Notes under the pieces: model-generated
Databases searched by the model: none
Seen by the model: only the letters and a program-made list of their open reading frames with translations
What the model was told of the DNA's origin: nothing
Position numbers and translations under genes: made by a program
Assembly: GCA_038322995.1 (NCBI GenBank)
Contig: JBBQGM010000005.1
Coordinates: 1-64,000 of the forward strand
DNA from: QHXQ01 sp038322995
GTDB taxonomy: Bacteria > Acidobacteriota > Blastocatellia > Pyrinomonadales > Pyrinomonadaceae
Length of the DNA stretch: 64,000 bases
Direction: 5' to 3'
In this document: one piece after another, positions 1 to 8,907 of the stretch
Layout: every line of letters starts with the position of its first letter
Numbering within the stretch: position 1 is the first letter of the stretch

Positions 1-1108
1 ACTCTTCGATGACGGTGAGCGCGGCTTGGCCGGCGCTTTCGAGGTCGCCGGCCTGTTGCGCCACTTCGACCGCGTTTTGCAGCGTCAGGTGCGCGTGCTG
101 ATGGCGGCCCAACCGGGCCAGCGCGATGCCGTGCGTCGTCAATGCTTCGGCCAATAGCGACTGTTGTCCGCCCTTTTCGAGCATCTGCACGGCCGCGCGC
201 GCGAGCTTTTCGGCCTCGGCGACGCGCCCTTCCGCGAGTAGCACTTTGGCCCGCGTGTCGTCCACCTGCGCCAGATGACCCGCGTCTCTAAGCGTAGTAA
301 AGAGCGCCTGCGCGCGGTCGAGATGCCCATGCGCTTCGGCGAACTTACCGACGATGGAGAATAAGAGTCCTAAGTTGTTTTCGACGTAAGCCTGATAGCG
401 TGTGTGCCCGACTTGCTCGAAATGAAAACCTGCGGCTGTGTACTCGATGAGCGCCCGATCTACATAATCCGCGCGGCCGTCTGCTTCACTGAGGTAGTGC
501 AGCACATTAGCGAATCCGATATGAAACTTTGCCTTGAGTACATGACTATCACACTTTTCAACTACGGGCGCGGCTTCCGTGTGAATGCGTAACGCATCGT
601 TAAATCTCTTTGCCGATCTCTCGACCGCTGCGCTGCGAAGCAATGCGAGTGCGCGCACTTCGCTATCTGGCTTGCCCAGCCTGCGCAGCGCCTCCTGCAA
701 CAGCACCCGCGCTTCATCGAATGCGCCCTCACGCCAGTAACAGACCGCGAGATCAGTCTGCGCTTCGGCTACCTTTTCCTGATCATGCAAGGCCTCGAAG
801 AGTCGCATGCTCTCGCTGATGAGGTTCTTGGCTTTTTCCTGCGCCCCCTCAATTTGCTTCAAGCTGCCAAGCCAGCCGGTTAATGCGCCGGCCCGTAAGA
901 GCACCTCCGCCGCCGTGCGTTGGTCAAACCCTTCCAACGTGGGCCGTTCGCCGACGCATTCCCACAACTCGCTCACCACCTCGCGCGCTTTTTCGTAGCT
1001 GCCCAACTCTTCCAGTTGTTTGGCGAGTTGGCACTGCCGCCGGGCCCGCTCGTCATAGGTCAGTGTGGGATCGGCTATCTGGAGGAGCATCTCTTTTGCT
1101 AAGTCCAT
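1..1108 (-). CDS. TPR-repeat protein, N-terminal part (runs off the window start)
   Basis: An open frame reads from ATG at 1108 to base 1 with no stop, about 369 residues, starting MDLAKEMLLQIADP. It is almost entirely amphipathic helix pairs with TPR spacing (for example LAVCYWREGAFDEARVLLQE, then ENNLGLLFSIVGKFAEAHGH), so it should be a helical solenoid that binds a protein or peptide. There is no signal peptide or membrane segment, so it is cytoplasmic. No DNA-binding domain is visible in this part; the C-terminus lies outside the window and could carry one. It is divergent from the small exported peptide gene at 1275, with two inverted repeats between them. The TPR assignment is strong; a regulatory role is inference from context only. 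Confidence 0.85.
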   Translation of the reverse strand, partial: MDLAKEMLLQIADPTLTYDERARRQCQLAKQLEELGSYEKAREVVSELWECVGERPTLEGFDQRTAAEVLLRAGALTGWLGSLKQIEGAQEKAKNLISESMRLFEALHDQEKVAEAQTDLAVCYWREGAFDEARVLLQEALRRLGKPDSEVRALALLRSAAVERSAKRFNDALRIHTEAAPVVEKCDSHVLKAKFHIGFANVLHYLSEADGRADYVDRALIEYTAAGFHFEQVGHTRYQAYVENNLGLLFSIVGKFAEAHGHLDRAQALFTTLRDAGHLAQVDDTRAKVLLAEGRVAEAEKLARAAVQMLEKGGQQSLLAEALTTHGIALARLGRHQHAHLTLQNAVEVAQQAGDLESAGQAALTVIEE

Positions 1109-1132
1109 GTGAGGCCTGCCTTTCTGTGTGCT

Positions 1133-1147
1133 TGCAATATTTTTGCA
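1133..1147. promoter_or_regulatory. Short inverted repeat upstream of the TPR gene
   Basis: TGCAA and TTGCA are separated by five A/T bases, 25 bases upstream of the TPR gene start. It lies in the divergent promoter region and could be a protein-binding site or part of a promoter. The arms are only 5 bp, so chance is possible. Confidence 0.3.
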
Positions 1148-1161
1148 TCGGGTGCGGCCGG

Positions 1162-1178
1162 TTAACATCCGATGTTAA
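1162..1178. promoter_or_regulatory. Perfect 17-bp palindrome, candidate operator
   Basis: TTAACATC and GATGTTAA form a perfect 8-bp inverted repeat around a single C. It lies between the divergent TPR gene (start 1108) and the exported peptide gene (start 1275), where an operator controlling one or both would be expected. The palindrome is seen directly; its use as an operator is inference. Confidence 0.5.
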
Positions 1179-1274
1179 GATGCCGCCCTCAGTTTTGGTG
1201 TGAATGGCGTGGTGCCGCCACCGGTGGCCATTCGTTCAAGCTCGGATTTGCAACTTCACCGTTCGGGAGAAACC

Positions 1275-1496
1275 ATGAAAAAGCTACAACAACTGTTCGC
1301 GCCCGTCGCTTTGACCCTCTTGCTGTCCGCCTCCGCGTCTGCGGGCATAATGGAACCTATGGCAGACCCACCGCCGCCGCCACCGGCAGACGCTACGGCG
1401 CAGTCCAACGGCACTATGTCAACGGGCGCTCCGTCTGCCGATCCGGTCACGGGCGCTGTGCTGACCGTGCTGCAAAGCGTGCTGGCACTGCTCTAA
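1275..1496 (+). CDS. Small exported Pro-rich peptide precursor (73 aa)
   Basis: ATG at 1275 follows a GGGAGA ribosome-binding site. The product begins MKKLQQLF, then has a hydrophobic core ending ASASAG, a typical Sec signal peptide with likely cleavage near residue 24. The rest is about 50 residues: GIMEPMADPP, a run of prolines, a polar Gly/Ser/Thr segment, and a hydrophobic tail AVLTVLQSVLALL. I do not recognise a named family. The frame could be read from 1200, but the RBS and signal peptide favour 1275. It is divergent from the TPR gene at 1108 across a palindrome. It could be a signalling peptide, a small envelope protein or a bacteriocin-like peptide; none of these is shown by the sequence. 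Confidence 0.6.
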   Translation: MKKLQQLFAPVALTLLLSASASAGIMEPMADPPPPPPADATAQSNGTMSTGAPSADPVTGAVLTVLQSVLALL

Positions 1497-1859
1497 GCCA
1501 GTTCGCGCTAACCGAATAGCTCCAAGCGGCCGCGAGTCGGGAGTTATCGGCGGCTTAGGATTCCTGTGTCTAGCTAACATGAGAGCGTCGTAAGCCAGAA
1601 TGCCGGCAAGGAACACTCGTAGAATGTGCAGGTTAACCTGCTGTTACAAAGAAGGCAATAGGTTTCTGCGATCAATTTTGCAACGGTCGCACGTATCTAA
1701 AGGGTTTAGCGAAGACTGCAAAAAACCTTGCAAGCTGGATGCGCTTGTCAGACGTAGGAAACGCCCGGCGCACAGGTAAAGGCGGGCCGATTCCTGCTCG
1801 CTATCTGAACCCTCCGGTCGTTGCGGCCGTGCGCCGCCGGGTTGTACCATCCGCGCGGC
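1497..1859. other. Intergenic region, no gene recognised
   Basis: About 360 bases between the small peptide gene and lpxA. CTAAGCC at the peptide stop and GGCTTAG about 60 bases later are complementary and could close a long, imperfect terminator stem. No coding sequence, tRNA or riboswitch is recognisable. Open frames here are short or antisense extensions of lpxA. Confidence 0.4.
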
Positions 1860-2690
1860 ATGCAAAGCGTTGGCGAAGCAACGAATATCCATCCCACAGC
1901 AGTCGTCAGCCCGCGCGCGAAGATTGCGGCGGGCGTGCGCGTCGGCCCCTACGCCGTCATTGAGGATGATGTCGTCATTGGCGCGGGCTGCGAGATCGGC
2001 GCGCATGCGGTCATCAAACGCTTCACGACGTTGGGTGCGCGCAATCGCGTCTTTGAGCATGCGACGCTGGGCGGCGAGCCACAGGATGTGAAGTTCAAAG
2101 TGGAACAAAGCGGGCTTGTTATCGGGGACGATAATCTGATCCGCGAATACGTGACGCTGCATCGCGCGAGCGGCGCGGGCGCGGTGACGCGCATTGGCGC
2201 GCGCAACTTTTTGATGATCGGCGTGCATGTGGCGCACAACTGTGTGGTCGGCGACGACAACATCTTGGCCAACGGCGTGGCGCTTGCCGGGCACATCAAG
2301 GTGGAGGATCACGTCTTTCTATCGTCGAACGTGGGCTGTCATCAGTTTGTCCGTTTGGGGCGTTATGCGATGGTCGGGGGCAAGTCGAAGATCGTGCAGG
2401 ACGTATTGCCATTCTTTACGACCGACGGCAATCCGGCGCGCGTGCGCGGGTTGAACGCCGTGGGCCTCAGCCGCGCGGGCTTCCCCGTTGCGGCGCGGCG
2501 CGAGTTGAAGCGTGCTTATCAACGTTTGTTTCGCGCGCGGCTGCCGCTGGCCGCCGCCCTCGCCGAACTCGCGGAGGTGAACGACGAGCATGTGCGCCAT
2601 CTCGTCAACTTCATCCGCGACTCGCAGCGCGGGTTCACATCGGCCGTCCGGCGCGAGCCTGAAGCTACGATGGAGTCCGCCGGCCGCTGA
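1860..2690 (+). CDS. lpxA: Acyl-ACP--UDP-N-acetylglucosamine O-acyltransferase LpxA
   Basis: First cytoplasmic enzyme of lipid A synthesis; it transfers a 3-hydroxyacyl chain from ACP to the 3-OH of UDP-GlcNAc. The 276-residue product starts close to the family's IHPTAVV signature, has hexapeptide repeats of a left-handed beta-helix, the segment GGEPQDVKFK, and the catalytic histidine in HVAHNCVVGDDN (His126 with this start; E. coli His125). The C-terminal helical region ends FIRDSQRGFTSAVR. The frame is open upstream to 1821; ATG 1860 was chosen because it puts the N-terminus near the first hexapeptide, though no strong ribosome-binding site is visible. lpxD follows after 34 bases, so the two probably share a transcript. 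Confidence 0.93.
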   Translation: MQSVGEATNIHPTAVVSPRAKIAAGVRVGPYAVIEDDVVIGAGCEIGAHAVIKRFTTLGARNRVFEHATLGGEPQDVKFKVEQSGLVIGDDNLIREYVTLHRASGAGAVTRIGARNFLMIGVHVAHNCVVGDDNILANGVALAGHIKVEDHVFLSSNVGCHQFVRLGRYAMVGGKSKIVQDVLPFFTTDGNPARVRGLNAVGLSRAGFPVAARRELKRAYQRLFRARLPLAAALAELAEVNDEHVRHLVNFIRDSQRGFTSAVRREPEATMESAGR

Positions 2691-2724
2691 ATTGGGCACG
2701 CGCTAGGCGCACAGGCAAAAGTTT

Positions 2725-3816
2725 ATGAGCGGAGACATGGCTGGTAAGACCGTCGCCGAATTGGCTGCCTTAGTTGCCGGTCGTGTGTTGGGTGACGGCG
2801 GCGTGCGGATCGAGCGTGTGGCCGCGCTGACGGATGCGGGCGCGGGCGCAATCGCGTTCGTGGAAGAGGGGCGGTTGCTGCCTGCGGCGTTGCGCGGCCG
2901 GGCCGCTTGTTTGCTCGTGCCAGTTGGCGCGCGTGAAAGTGTGACCGAGGATGCAGGCGCGGATGACGTGGGCCGGCCTGTGCTAATTGAAGTAGCGCGG
3001 CCGAAGCTGGCGTTTGCGTTGATCGCGGCGGCGTTGCACCCGTTGAAACGGCGGGCGGCAGGTCTGCATGCGACAGCGATTGTGGCTGCCAGCGCGCAGG
3101 TTGCTGCGGGTGTGTACGTCGGCGCGCACGTCGTCGTGGGCGAGCGCGCGGAGATTGGCGCGGGCACGCAGTTGCACGCGGGCGTGTGTGTGGGCGACGA
3201 CGTGCGCATCGGGCGCGAGTGTGTGTTGCATCCGCAGGTGGTGTTGTATGACGGCGTCAGTTTAGGCGCGCGCGTGGTGTTGCACGCAGGCGTGGTCATC
3301 GGCGCGGACGGGTTCGGGTATGTGCGCGGTCAGGATGGTTATCATAAGTTTCCGCAGATCGGGACGGTCGAGATTGCGGATGACGTAGAGATCGGCGCGC
3401 ACTCGTGCGTGGATCGTGGCGCGCTCGGCGTGACGCGCATCGGGCGCGGGACGAAGCTGGATAATCTCGTGCAGGTGGCGCACAACGTCGAGATCGGCGC
3501 GCACGTCGTCATCGCCGCGCAGACCGGTATCTCCGGCAGCACCGTGATTGAAGACGACGCGATCATCGGCGGGCAGGTCGGCATGGGCGATCATGCGCGC
3601 GTGCGGGCGGGTGCGGTGGTCGGCTCGAAGGCGGGCATTCTGCCGGGCAAGATCGTGCGCGCGGGCGCAATCGTGTGGGGTGTGCCCGTGCGGCCGCTTG
3701 ATGAGTATAAAAGATTGAACGCGCACTTCGGACGTTTGCCGCAGATGCGGGCGGAACTCGATGAACTGCGCCAGCGCGTCGCGGAGTTAACTGCGCTGCT
3801 GGTCACCAAAAGCTGA
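2725..3816 (+). CDS. lpxD: UDP-3-O-acylglucosamine N-acyltransferase LpxD
   Basis: Third step of lipid A synthesis: N-acylation of UDP-3-O-acyl-glucosamine from acyl-ACP. The 363-residue product has the N-terminal uridine-binding domain (TVAELAALVAGRVLGDG), then a long left-handed beta-helix of I/V-G-x repeats, including the GADGFGYV segment and the catalytic histidine in LVQVAHNVEIG (His253 with this start). A C-terminal coiled helix ends the protein, as in the family. A second ATG at 2737 is possible and has GGAG just upstream. It lies downstream of lpxA in the same direction; lpxC and fabZ, often linked to these genes, are not here. Confidence 0.93.
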   Translation: MSGDMAGKTVAELAALVAGRVLGDGGVRIERVAALTDAGAGAIAFVEEGRLLPAALRGRAACLLVPVGARESVTEDAGADDVGRPVLIEVARPKLAFALIAAALHPLKRRAAGLHATAIVAASAQVAAGVYVGAHVVVGERAEIGAGTQLHAGVCVGDDVRIGRECVLHPQVVLYDGVSLGARVVLHAGVVIGADGFGYVRGQDGYHKFPQIGTVEIADDVEIGAHSCVDRGALGVTRIGRGTKLDNLVQVAHNVEIGAHVVIAAQTGISGSTVIEDDAIIGGQVGMGDHARVRAGAVVGSKAGILPGKIVRAGAIVWGVPVRPLDEYKRLNAHFGRLPQMRAELDELRQRVAELTALLVTKS

Positions 3817-3882
3817 ATGAGCGCGGGCTAGCTGCCAATGTGCCCGGTGCTACGCAAACGCAATAGCGCAGCCGGATTCTCG

Positions 3883-4638
3883 TCAGTCGTGGGTTGGGGC
3901 CTGTGTGCCGCTACGCCCGATCTTTACTTGCGCGACCTGTTCCAGTCTGAGTAGCTCGTTGACCGCGCTTTGCGCGTGGATGCGGGTGGTATCCAGCAAG
4001 GGAATATCTCTGTCGTCGCCGTCGGTTAAAATCAGCGACAGTTCAGTGCCGCCTAAAATCAAGCCTTGAATGTGTTGCTCTGTTTTCAGCGTTGCGACCA
4101 TGCTCAATAACCGTTCTTTCGTGGCAGCGCGCACGACGCCGTTGACTAGCTCCGTCATATATTTTTCATGGATGTAGTCTTGGGCGGCCGCATCCGGTGT
4201 GATGAGTAAGATTGCTTCTTTCTCGAACACCTCTTTGTAGAACTCGCCTTGCATAGTGAACTTGGTGCCGAACAGACCCACGCGCTGTAGGCCTAAACTC
4301 CGCGCATGTTTGCACGTCTCCGCCACGATGCTGATCAGGGGAATTGGTGACCTGGCTTGTAGGCGGGCGAAGATAATATGCGGCGTGTTCGCCGCGAGCA
4401 GACAAAACTCCGCGCCCGCGTTGGCTAAATTCTGTATCTCCGCCGTGAGATAGTCGGCCGCCGCCTATAGCTAATTCGCGCCGATCAGGTCGAGCAGGCG
4501 TTTGAGGTCGATGCTGTTAATGAGCATGTGCGGATTATGCTCGGCCCCGCTTTGCGCCCGATAAAGCGAAATGATGAGGCGATAGTAGGCGATGGTTGAT
4601 TCCGGCCCGATGCCGCCGATGATACCGACTGTGTTCAT
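3883..4638 (-). pseudogene. Aspartate/glutamate racemase family pseudogene (two in-frame TAG codons)
   Basis: Translation from ATG 4638 gives MNTVGIIGGIGPESTIAYY, the N-terminus of the Asp/Glu racemase family, up to LLDLIGAN. It then hits TAG, one Leu codon and TAG again (4471-4473 and 4465-4467), and continues in the same frame with ADYLTAEIQNLANAGAEF through AANTPH and LILGGTELSLIL to a normal stop at 3883. The family normally has catalytic cysteines in CNT and GCTE motifs; here these positions read AANT and GGTE, so activity may already have been changed. The rest looks well preserved, so inactivation seems recent, unless the stops are read through or are sequencing errors. It lies between lpxD and lpxB and is convergent with lpxD. 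Confidence 0.8.
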
Positions 4639-4726
4639 CTGTAACGCTCCAAGCCGCAGGACATCTGACCGCCCGATTTTATCTCAGACACACGTTCTTC
4701 CGTCCGCTTAATATGGTGCGCAGCGT

Positions 4727-5953
4727 TCACGCGCCCCAATTGTGAAGCGCGCGTAACACGGCGTCGGCTGCGCGGGCGGATGCGCCGCCCGTGCCGAGGC
4801 GTGCGGTCGCCGCACGCAGACGTGCCCGCATCGCCGCGTTCTGTTGCGGGTCGAGCAGGCGCAATAGTTCTGTTGCGAGGCGCGCGGGCGTGAAATCATC
4901 TTGCATCAATTCGGGCGCGAGGCGTTCACCCGCGATCAGATTGACCAGCCCGAAATGTTCCGTTGTGATGAGTCGGCCCAACGTGTGCCAGTTGAGCGCG
5001 GATTCTTTGTAGACGACGACGAGCGGTGTGCCGAGTATGCCTGTCTCAAGTGTGGCTGTGCCGCTGGTTACTGCTGCCACATCGGCCGCCGCCACGGCTT
5101 CGCGCGTCTCGTGCTGCGTGCTGCGTAGTGCAGCCGCAAACGATGAGCCGTGCGCATTTGTCGCGGCCGCGAGGATAGGCGCGGCTTCCGTGGATGTGCG
5201 GTTGGGCGCGAGCGCGACGACGAACTGCGCGTCGGGGCGTGTGTGCGCGATTATTTTGGCCGCGGCGAGCATGGGTGGCAGGATGCGCGTGAGTTCTTTG
5301 TGTCGGCTGCCGGGCAGGAGCGCGATGATGGGGCGCGTCGCGTCAAGTTGCTGGCGTCGGCAGAACTCTGCGCGGTCGTAACGCGCCACGACCGTGCCTG
5401 CGAGCGGATGGCCGACAAACTCGACGTGCGCGACGCCGTGTCGTGCGTACCAGTCCGGCTCGAACGGCAGAATAGCGAGCAATAGATCAACGTCGCGTTG
5501 CACTGCACGAACGCGATGAGCGCGCCAGGCCCAGAGTTGCGGGCTGATGTAGTAGATCACTTTCAACCCGCCCCGGTGCAGCGTGCGGGCCAGGCGCAGA
5601 TTGAAATCGGGCCAGTCAACGAGAATGACTGCATCTGGCTGGCGGGCCAACGCGGCCGCGCGTAATGCCTGATAAGCGCGCCGGAATTTCGGCAACGCCC
5701 GCCCGATCTCAAGCAAGCCCACAATCGCCAGTTGATCGATCTCGACGATTGACTCGACACCGGCCGCGCGCATCTCCCGCCCGGTCGCGCCGAAGAATTC
5801 GCACCGCCCCGTCGGCATGCGCGCGCGCAAGGCCCGCACGAGCGCCGCCGCGTGCGCGTCGCCCGACGCCTCGCCTGCGACGAGCATCAGGCGCGGGGCC
5901 GTTGGTCGTTGCTCCTTATCCGTGCGGTCTGCTTGGCGGCCGGCGCGCTTCAT
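4727..5953 (-). CDS. lpxB: Lipid-A-disaccharide synthase LpxB
   Basis: GT19 glycosyltransferase that joins UDP-2,3-diacylglucosamine and lipid X into the lipid A disaccharide at the inner face of the membrane. Diagnostic segments are LMLVAGEASGDAHAA near the N-terminus, FFGATGREM, DWPDFNLRLA, YYISPQLWAWR, LLPGSRHKE and the C-terminal TSGTATLETGILGTPLVVVYK. Starting at ATG 5953 gives 408 residues, near the family size. The frame is open to 5989, but that extension runs through an intergenic word repeat, so 5953 is preferred. It is divergent from lptD, leaving little more than 100 bases for both promoters. Confidence 0.92.
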   Translation of the reverse strand: MKRAGRQADRTDKEQRPTAPRLMLVAGEASGDAHAAALVRALRARMPTGRCEFFGATGREMRAAGVESIVEIDQLAIVGLLEIGRALPKFRRAYQALRAAALARQPDAVILVDWPDFNLRLARTLHRGGLKVIYYISPQLWAWRAHRVRAVQRDVDLLLAILPFEPDWYARHGVAHVEFVGHPLAGTVVARYDRAEFCRRQQLDATRPIIALLPGSRHKELTRILPPMLAAAKIIAHTRPDAQFVVALAPNRTSTEAAPILAAATNAHGSSFAAALRSTQHETREAVAAADVAAVTSGTATLETGILGTPLVVVYKESALNWHTLGRLITTEHFGLVNLIAGERLAPELMQDDFTPARLATELLRLLDPQQNAAMRARLRAATARLGTGGASARAADAVLRALHNWGA

Positions 5954-5971
5954 GTTGCGATTGAAGCACCG

Positions 5972-6006
5972 ACCATAGCCAACTGACAACCGCTAACTGA
6001 CAGCCG
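5972..6006. repeat. Short intergenic word repeat (AACTGACA words)
   Basis: GCCAACTGACAACC and GCTAACTGACAGCC are imperfect tandem copies of one word, between lpxB and lptD. It resembles the other degenerate word repeats in this window (at 33702, 44928, 47685, 58975 and 59911), but no complementary arm is visible here. Confidence 0.45.
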
Positions 6007-6080
6007 CCGAGTTTTCATGTTAGCATCGCCGCGCCTGTTGGTTTGCTCGTCCGGGAGGTCTGCCGACTCTGCGTCGCGTC

Positions 6081-8618
6081 TTGTTACCCGCCAATAATTC
6101 ACGTGTGCTGCGTGCGCTCATTTGTGGCGCGTGCTGCGTGTGTGTATGCCTGCTCGCCGCGCGGCCCAGCGTGCGGGCGCAGCAGACGAACCCCGTGGAG
6201 CGGCAGGTGACGAACCCGATCACGGATGAGCCAAACGTCAACCCGCTGCAACAAGACCAGCCCGTGCGCCCGCCCCGCCCCGGCCCGCCAGCACAGGGCC
6301 CACCCGCCGCCGCCCCGACCGACATCCTCAACATTGACGCCGACCACCAGACAGTGACCGGCGACAAAGGCGCACACGTTGTCGTCTATGACGGCAACGT
6401 GGATATGCATTTTGGTATTTATCGTTTGCAGGCGGACAAGGTGACGGACTACGAGGCGTCGAACCGCGTCGTCGCCGAAGGCAACGTCGTGTTCGATCAG
6501 GGCGAGTTGCAACGCATCACGGGCGGGCGCGCCGAGTTCAACTATCGCACCAAACTTGGCTTTTTCGTCAACTCCACCGGCTTCACCAACCGCACCGAAG
6601 ACGGCACGATCATCTACTTCACGGCCGATCAGGTGGAGAAAGTCGCGGCCAATAAAATCGTCGTCATCAACGGCGTCGTCACCGCCTGCGACGAGGAAGT
6701 GCCGAAGTGGAGCTTCAAGGCCAAGCGTTCCGAGATCAAACTGGGCGACCGGTTCACCGCCAGGGGCGCGCGTTTTCGTGTGAAGGGCGTGCCGATCTTG
6801 TACATGCCTTACGCTTCGATCTCGCTCAAGAAACGCGACCGCGAGTCGGGTTTCTTGACGCCGAGTTTCAGCGGCTCCGGGCAGAAGGGTTTCCGCGTCT
6901 CAAACGCTTACTACCAGACGCTTGGCCGCTCCGCCGACATCACGTTCCGCAACGACATCTACACCGCGCGCGGCATCGGCTTCGGCGCAGACCTGCGCAC
7001 GCGCGCCAACTCGCGCTCCTATTTCAATCTCGGTTTCTACGCCGTTAAGGATCGCATCCTCGGCCACAAGCAAGATGCGCTGCATCCGGATCAGGGCGGG
7101 TCGAACTTCTATATCGACGGCGTGCATTATTTCCCAAACGGCTTCCTCGCTGCCGCCGACGTGAATGTCACGTCGAACCTCGCGTACCGGCAAATCTTCT
7201 CCGATTCGATCCAGCGCGCCATCTCGCCGGAAGAACGCTCGCAGGTCTTCATCAACAAGAATTCAGGCGACTACAGTTTCAACACACTGCTGAGCAACAA
7301 GGTCACATCGCTGCCGAACGTGCGCGAGCGCATCCGCCAACTACCCGCCATCCAACTCGACAAACGGCCGTCGCCCTTGCACTTCTTCGAGAAACTGCCG
7401 GCCTATTTTTCCTTTGAGGGCGGCATCGAGGGCGTGAGCCGCAAAGAGACGGTCGAAGACATCGTCGCGTTTCACAACGAGGGCAACCCGAACCCGATCA
7501 TCACGCCGTCGGTCGTGCAGCGGCTTGATTTTCACCCGCGCTTCACCGTGCCGTTCCAATTGGGCGGCGGCTGGTCGGCCACCGCGATGGGCGGCCTCCG
7601 TTCGACGTACTATTCGAACTCGATTGACCCCTTGACGCGCCTCGTGCTGGGGCGCGACGTGACGCGCACCTACGGCGAATTTGAATTCGACGTGCGCCCG
7701 CCCGCGCTCGCGCGCAATTTCTACCGAGACCGCAAATTTCTCTTCCGCCACGTCATCGAGCCGTATATCGTCTATCGCAAGATCGGCGGCATCTCAAACT
7801 TCGGGCGCATCATTCGCTTCGACTACACCGACGCCATCGCCAATACGAGCGAAGTCGAGTACGGCCTGACGAACCGCTTCTTCACGCGCCGTTCGACGGA
7901 AAACGTGAGCGGGCGCGCCGTCGCGCCGCAGGGCGCGAAAGCTGCGCCGCTGACGAGCCAGCCTTACGAAGTCTTCTCGCTCACCGTGCGCGGCAAGTAT
8001 TTCTTCGACCGTTATTTCGGCGGCGCGCTCGTGCCGGGCCGGCGCAATCAGTTCTTTCCGATCAGCACATTCTCCGGTTTCACTTACGGCGGCGTGCCGC
8101 GCCGCTTCTCACCACTCAACATAGAGGCGCGCTATAACCCCGGCCCTAAACTCACGTTCGACGTACGCACAGACTTCGACGTGCAGCGCGCGGGCCTGCG
8201 CAACCTCGTCGTTAGTTTCGGCACGAACCGAAAATTCGTGCAGACGCTGCAAAGTTTCTACTACACGCGCGCCCTCAATCTCGCGCCTTCGTTGCAGCAG
8301 TTCGCCGACGCGCGCGGCAAAGAAGCGGGCACGCTGAAAGGGGCGCAGTGGAGTCCGTCGGTCTTCGTCGGCAACACCGCGCGCGGTCTCTACGGCGGTG
8401 TGGCCTTTTTCTTCGACTTCCAGAACCGCAGTGGCAAGAATAACTCACTCATTAGTTCGGTCTGGACGGTGGGCTATACGTGGGACTGCTGCGCCGTCAC
8501 CGCGCAGGACTACAGTTTTAACGTCGGCTTGCGCAACGAGAACCGCGTCGTCTTCAGCTTCCGCCTCAACGGCATCGGCACCTTCGGCACCGAGCAGATC
8601 GGCCAGCACTTCCGCTAA
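6081..8618 (+). CDS. lptD: LPS-assembly outer-membrane protein LptD
   Basis: Outer-membrane translocon that inserts LPS into the outer leaflet, working with LptE and the LptABC bridge. The 845-residue product has a signal-peptide-like N-terminus (RVLRALICGACC... to VRAQQ), a Pro-rich linker, an OstA/LptA-like jelly-roll at about residues 75-190 (ILNIDADHQTVTGDKGAHVV, then VVAEGNVVFDQG), then a beta-barrel rich in alternating aromatic strands to the end. The segment MPYASISLKKRDRESGFLTP matches the LptD barrel start. The first usable start is TTG 6081; a GGGAGG site at 6053-6058 lies rather far upstream, so a non-ATG start a few codons earlier is possible. It is divergent from lpxB and fits the LPS cluster. 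Confidence 0.9.
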   Translation: MLPANNSRVLRALICGACCVCVCLLAARPSVRAQQTNPVERQVTNPITDEPNVNPLQQDQPVRPPRPGPPAQGPPAAAPTDILNIDADHQTVTGDKGAHVVVYDGNVDMHFGIYRLQADKVTDYEASNRVVAEGNVVFDQGELQRITGGRAEFNYRTKLGFFVNSTGFTNRTEDGTIIYFTADQVEKVAANKIVVINGVVTACDEEVPKWSFKAKRSEIKLGDRFTARGARFRVKGVPILYMPYASISLKKRDRESGFLTPSFSGSGQKGFRVSNAYYQTLGRSADITFRNDIYTARGIGFGADLRTRANSRSYFNLGFYAVKDRILGHKQDALHPDQGGSNFYIDGVHYFPNGFLAAADVNVTSNLAYRQIFSDSIQRAISPEERSQVFINKNSGDYSFNTLLSNKVTSLPNVRERIRQLPAIQLDKRPSPLHFFEKLPAYFSFEGGIEGVSRKETVEDIVAFHNEGNPNPIITPSVVQRLDFHPRFTVPFQLGGGWSATAMGGLRSTYYSNSIDPLTRLVLGRDVTRTYGEFEFDVRPPALARNFYRDRKFLFRHVIEPYIVYRKIGGISNFGRIIRFDYTDAIANTSEVEYGLTNRFFTRRSTENVSGRAVAPQGAKAAPLTSQPYEVFSLTVRGKYFFDRYFGGALVPGRRNQFFPISTFSGFTYGGVPRRFSPLNIEARYNPGPKLTFDVRTDFDVQRAGLRNLVVSFGTNRKFVQTLQSFYYTRALNLAPSLQQFADARGKEAGTLKGAQWSPSVFVGNTARGLYGGVAFFFDFQNRSGKNNSLISSVWTVGYTWDCCAVTAQDYSFNVGLRNENRVVFSFRLNGIGTFGTEQIGQHFR

Positions 8619-8876
8619 CATACAATCGCGCACGCTTTCAACAACCGGCGCGCAGCATTTATACTTCAGCCAGGGACGATGCCCGCCGGGGCAGGTTCAG
8701 GCCCCAACATCTGAGAAATTGCGGGCGTGCGTACATCTGGCGTGTGCGCCACCGCATCTGAGATGGGATTGATTCAAGCTTTATTCGCTTCATTCCCCCT
8801 TGTAAACGGTTGGCGTAACCAGCCCGGCAAATTGAGCGTCAAGCCGCCTGCTTAATTTCTCGTCGTTGATTTAGCC
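8619..8876. other. Intergenic region, no gene recognised
   Basis: The region between lptD and the subtilisin gene. The nonamer CATCTGAGA occurs twice about 50 bases apart. No coding sequence or known RNA motif is convincing. Confidence 0.4.
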
Positions 8877-8896
8877 GCCCGCCCCTCGCGGCGGGC
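8877..8896 (+). promoter_or_regulatory. 7-bp GC hairpin directly before the RBS of the subtilisin gene
   Basis: GCCCGCC and GGCGGGC form a perfect 7-bp stem around a 6-base loop. It ends immediately before the GGAG site and ATG 8908, so it could limit ribosome access or stabilise the 5' end of the transcript. The pairing is seen; the function is inferred. Confidence 0.4.
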
Positions 8897-8907
8897 TGGA
8901 GTTGAAT

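Noticed and set aside
1644..2312. Long antisense open frame over lpxA
   Set aside because: It is explained by high GC and the repeated codons of the hexapeptide repeats; no RBS or homology is visible.
4465..4473. TAG codons as pyrrolysine or selenocysteine sites
   Set aside because: Selenocysteine uses TGA; two TAGs one codon apart do not fit pyrrolysine, and no supporting genes are present.
8700..8770. CTGAGA-containing stretch resembling part of a TPP riboswitch
   Set aside because: The other conserved elements are missing and the downstream gene is a protease, not a thiamine gene.
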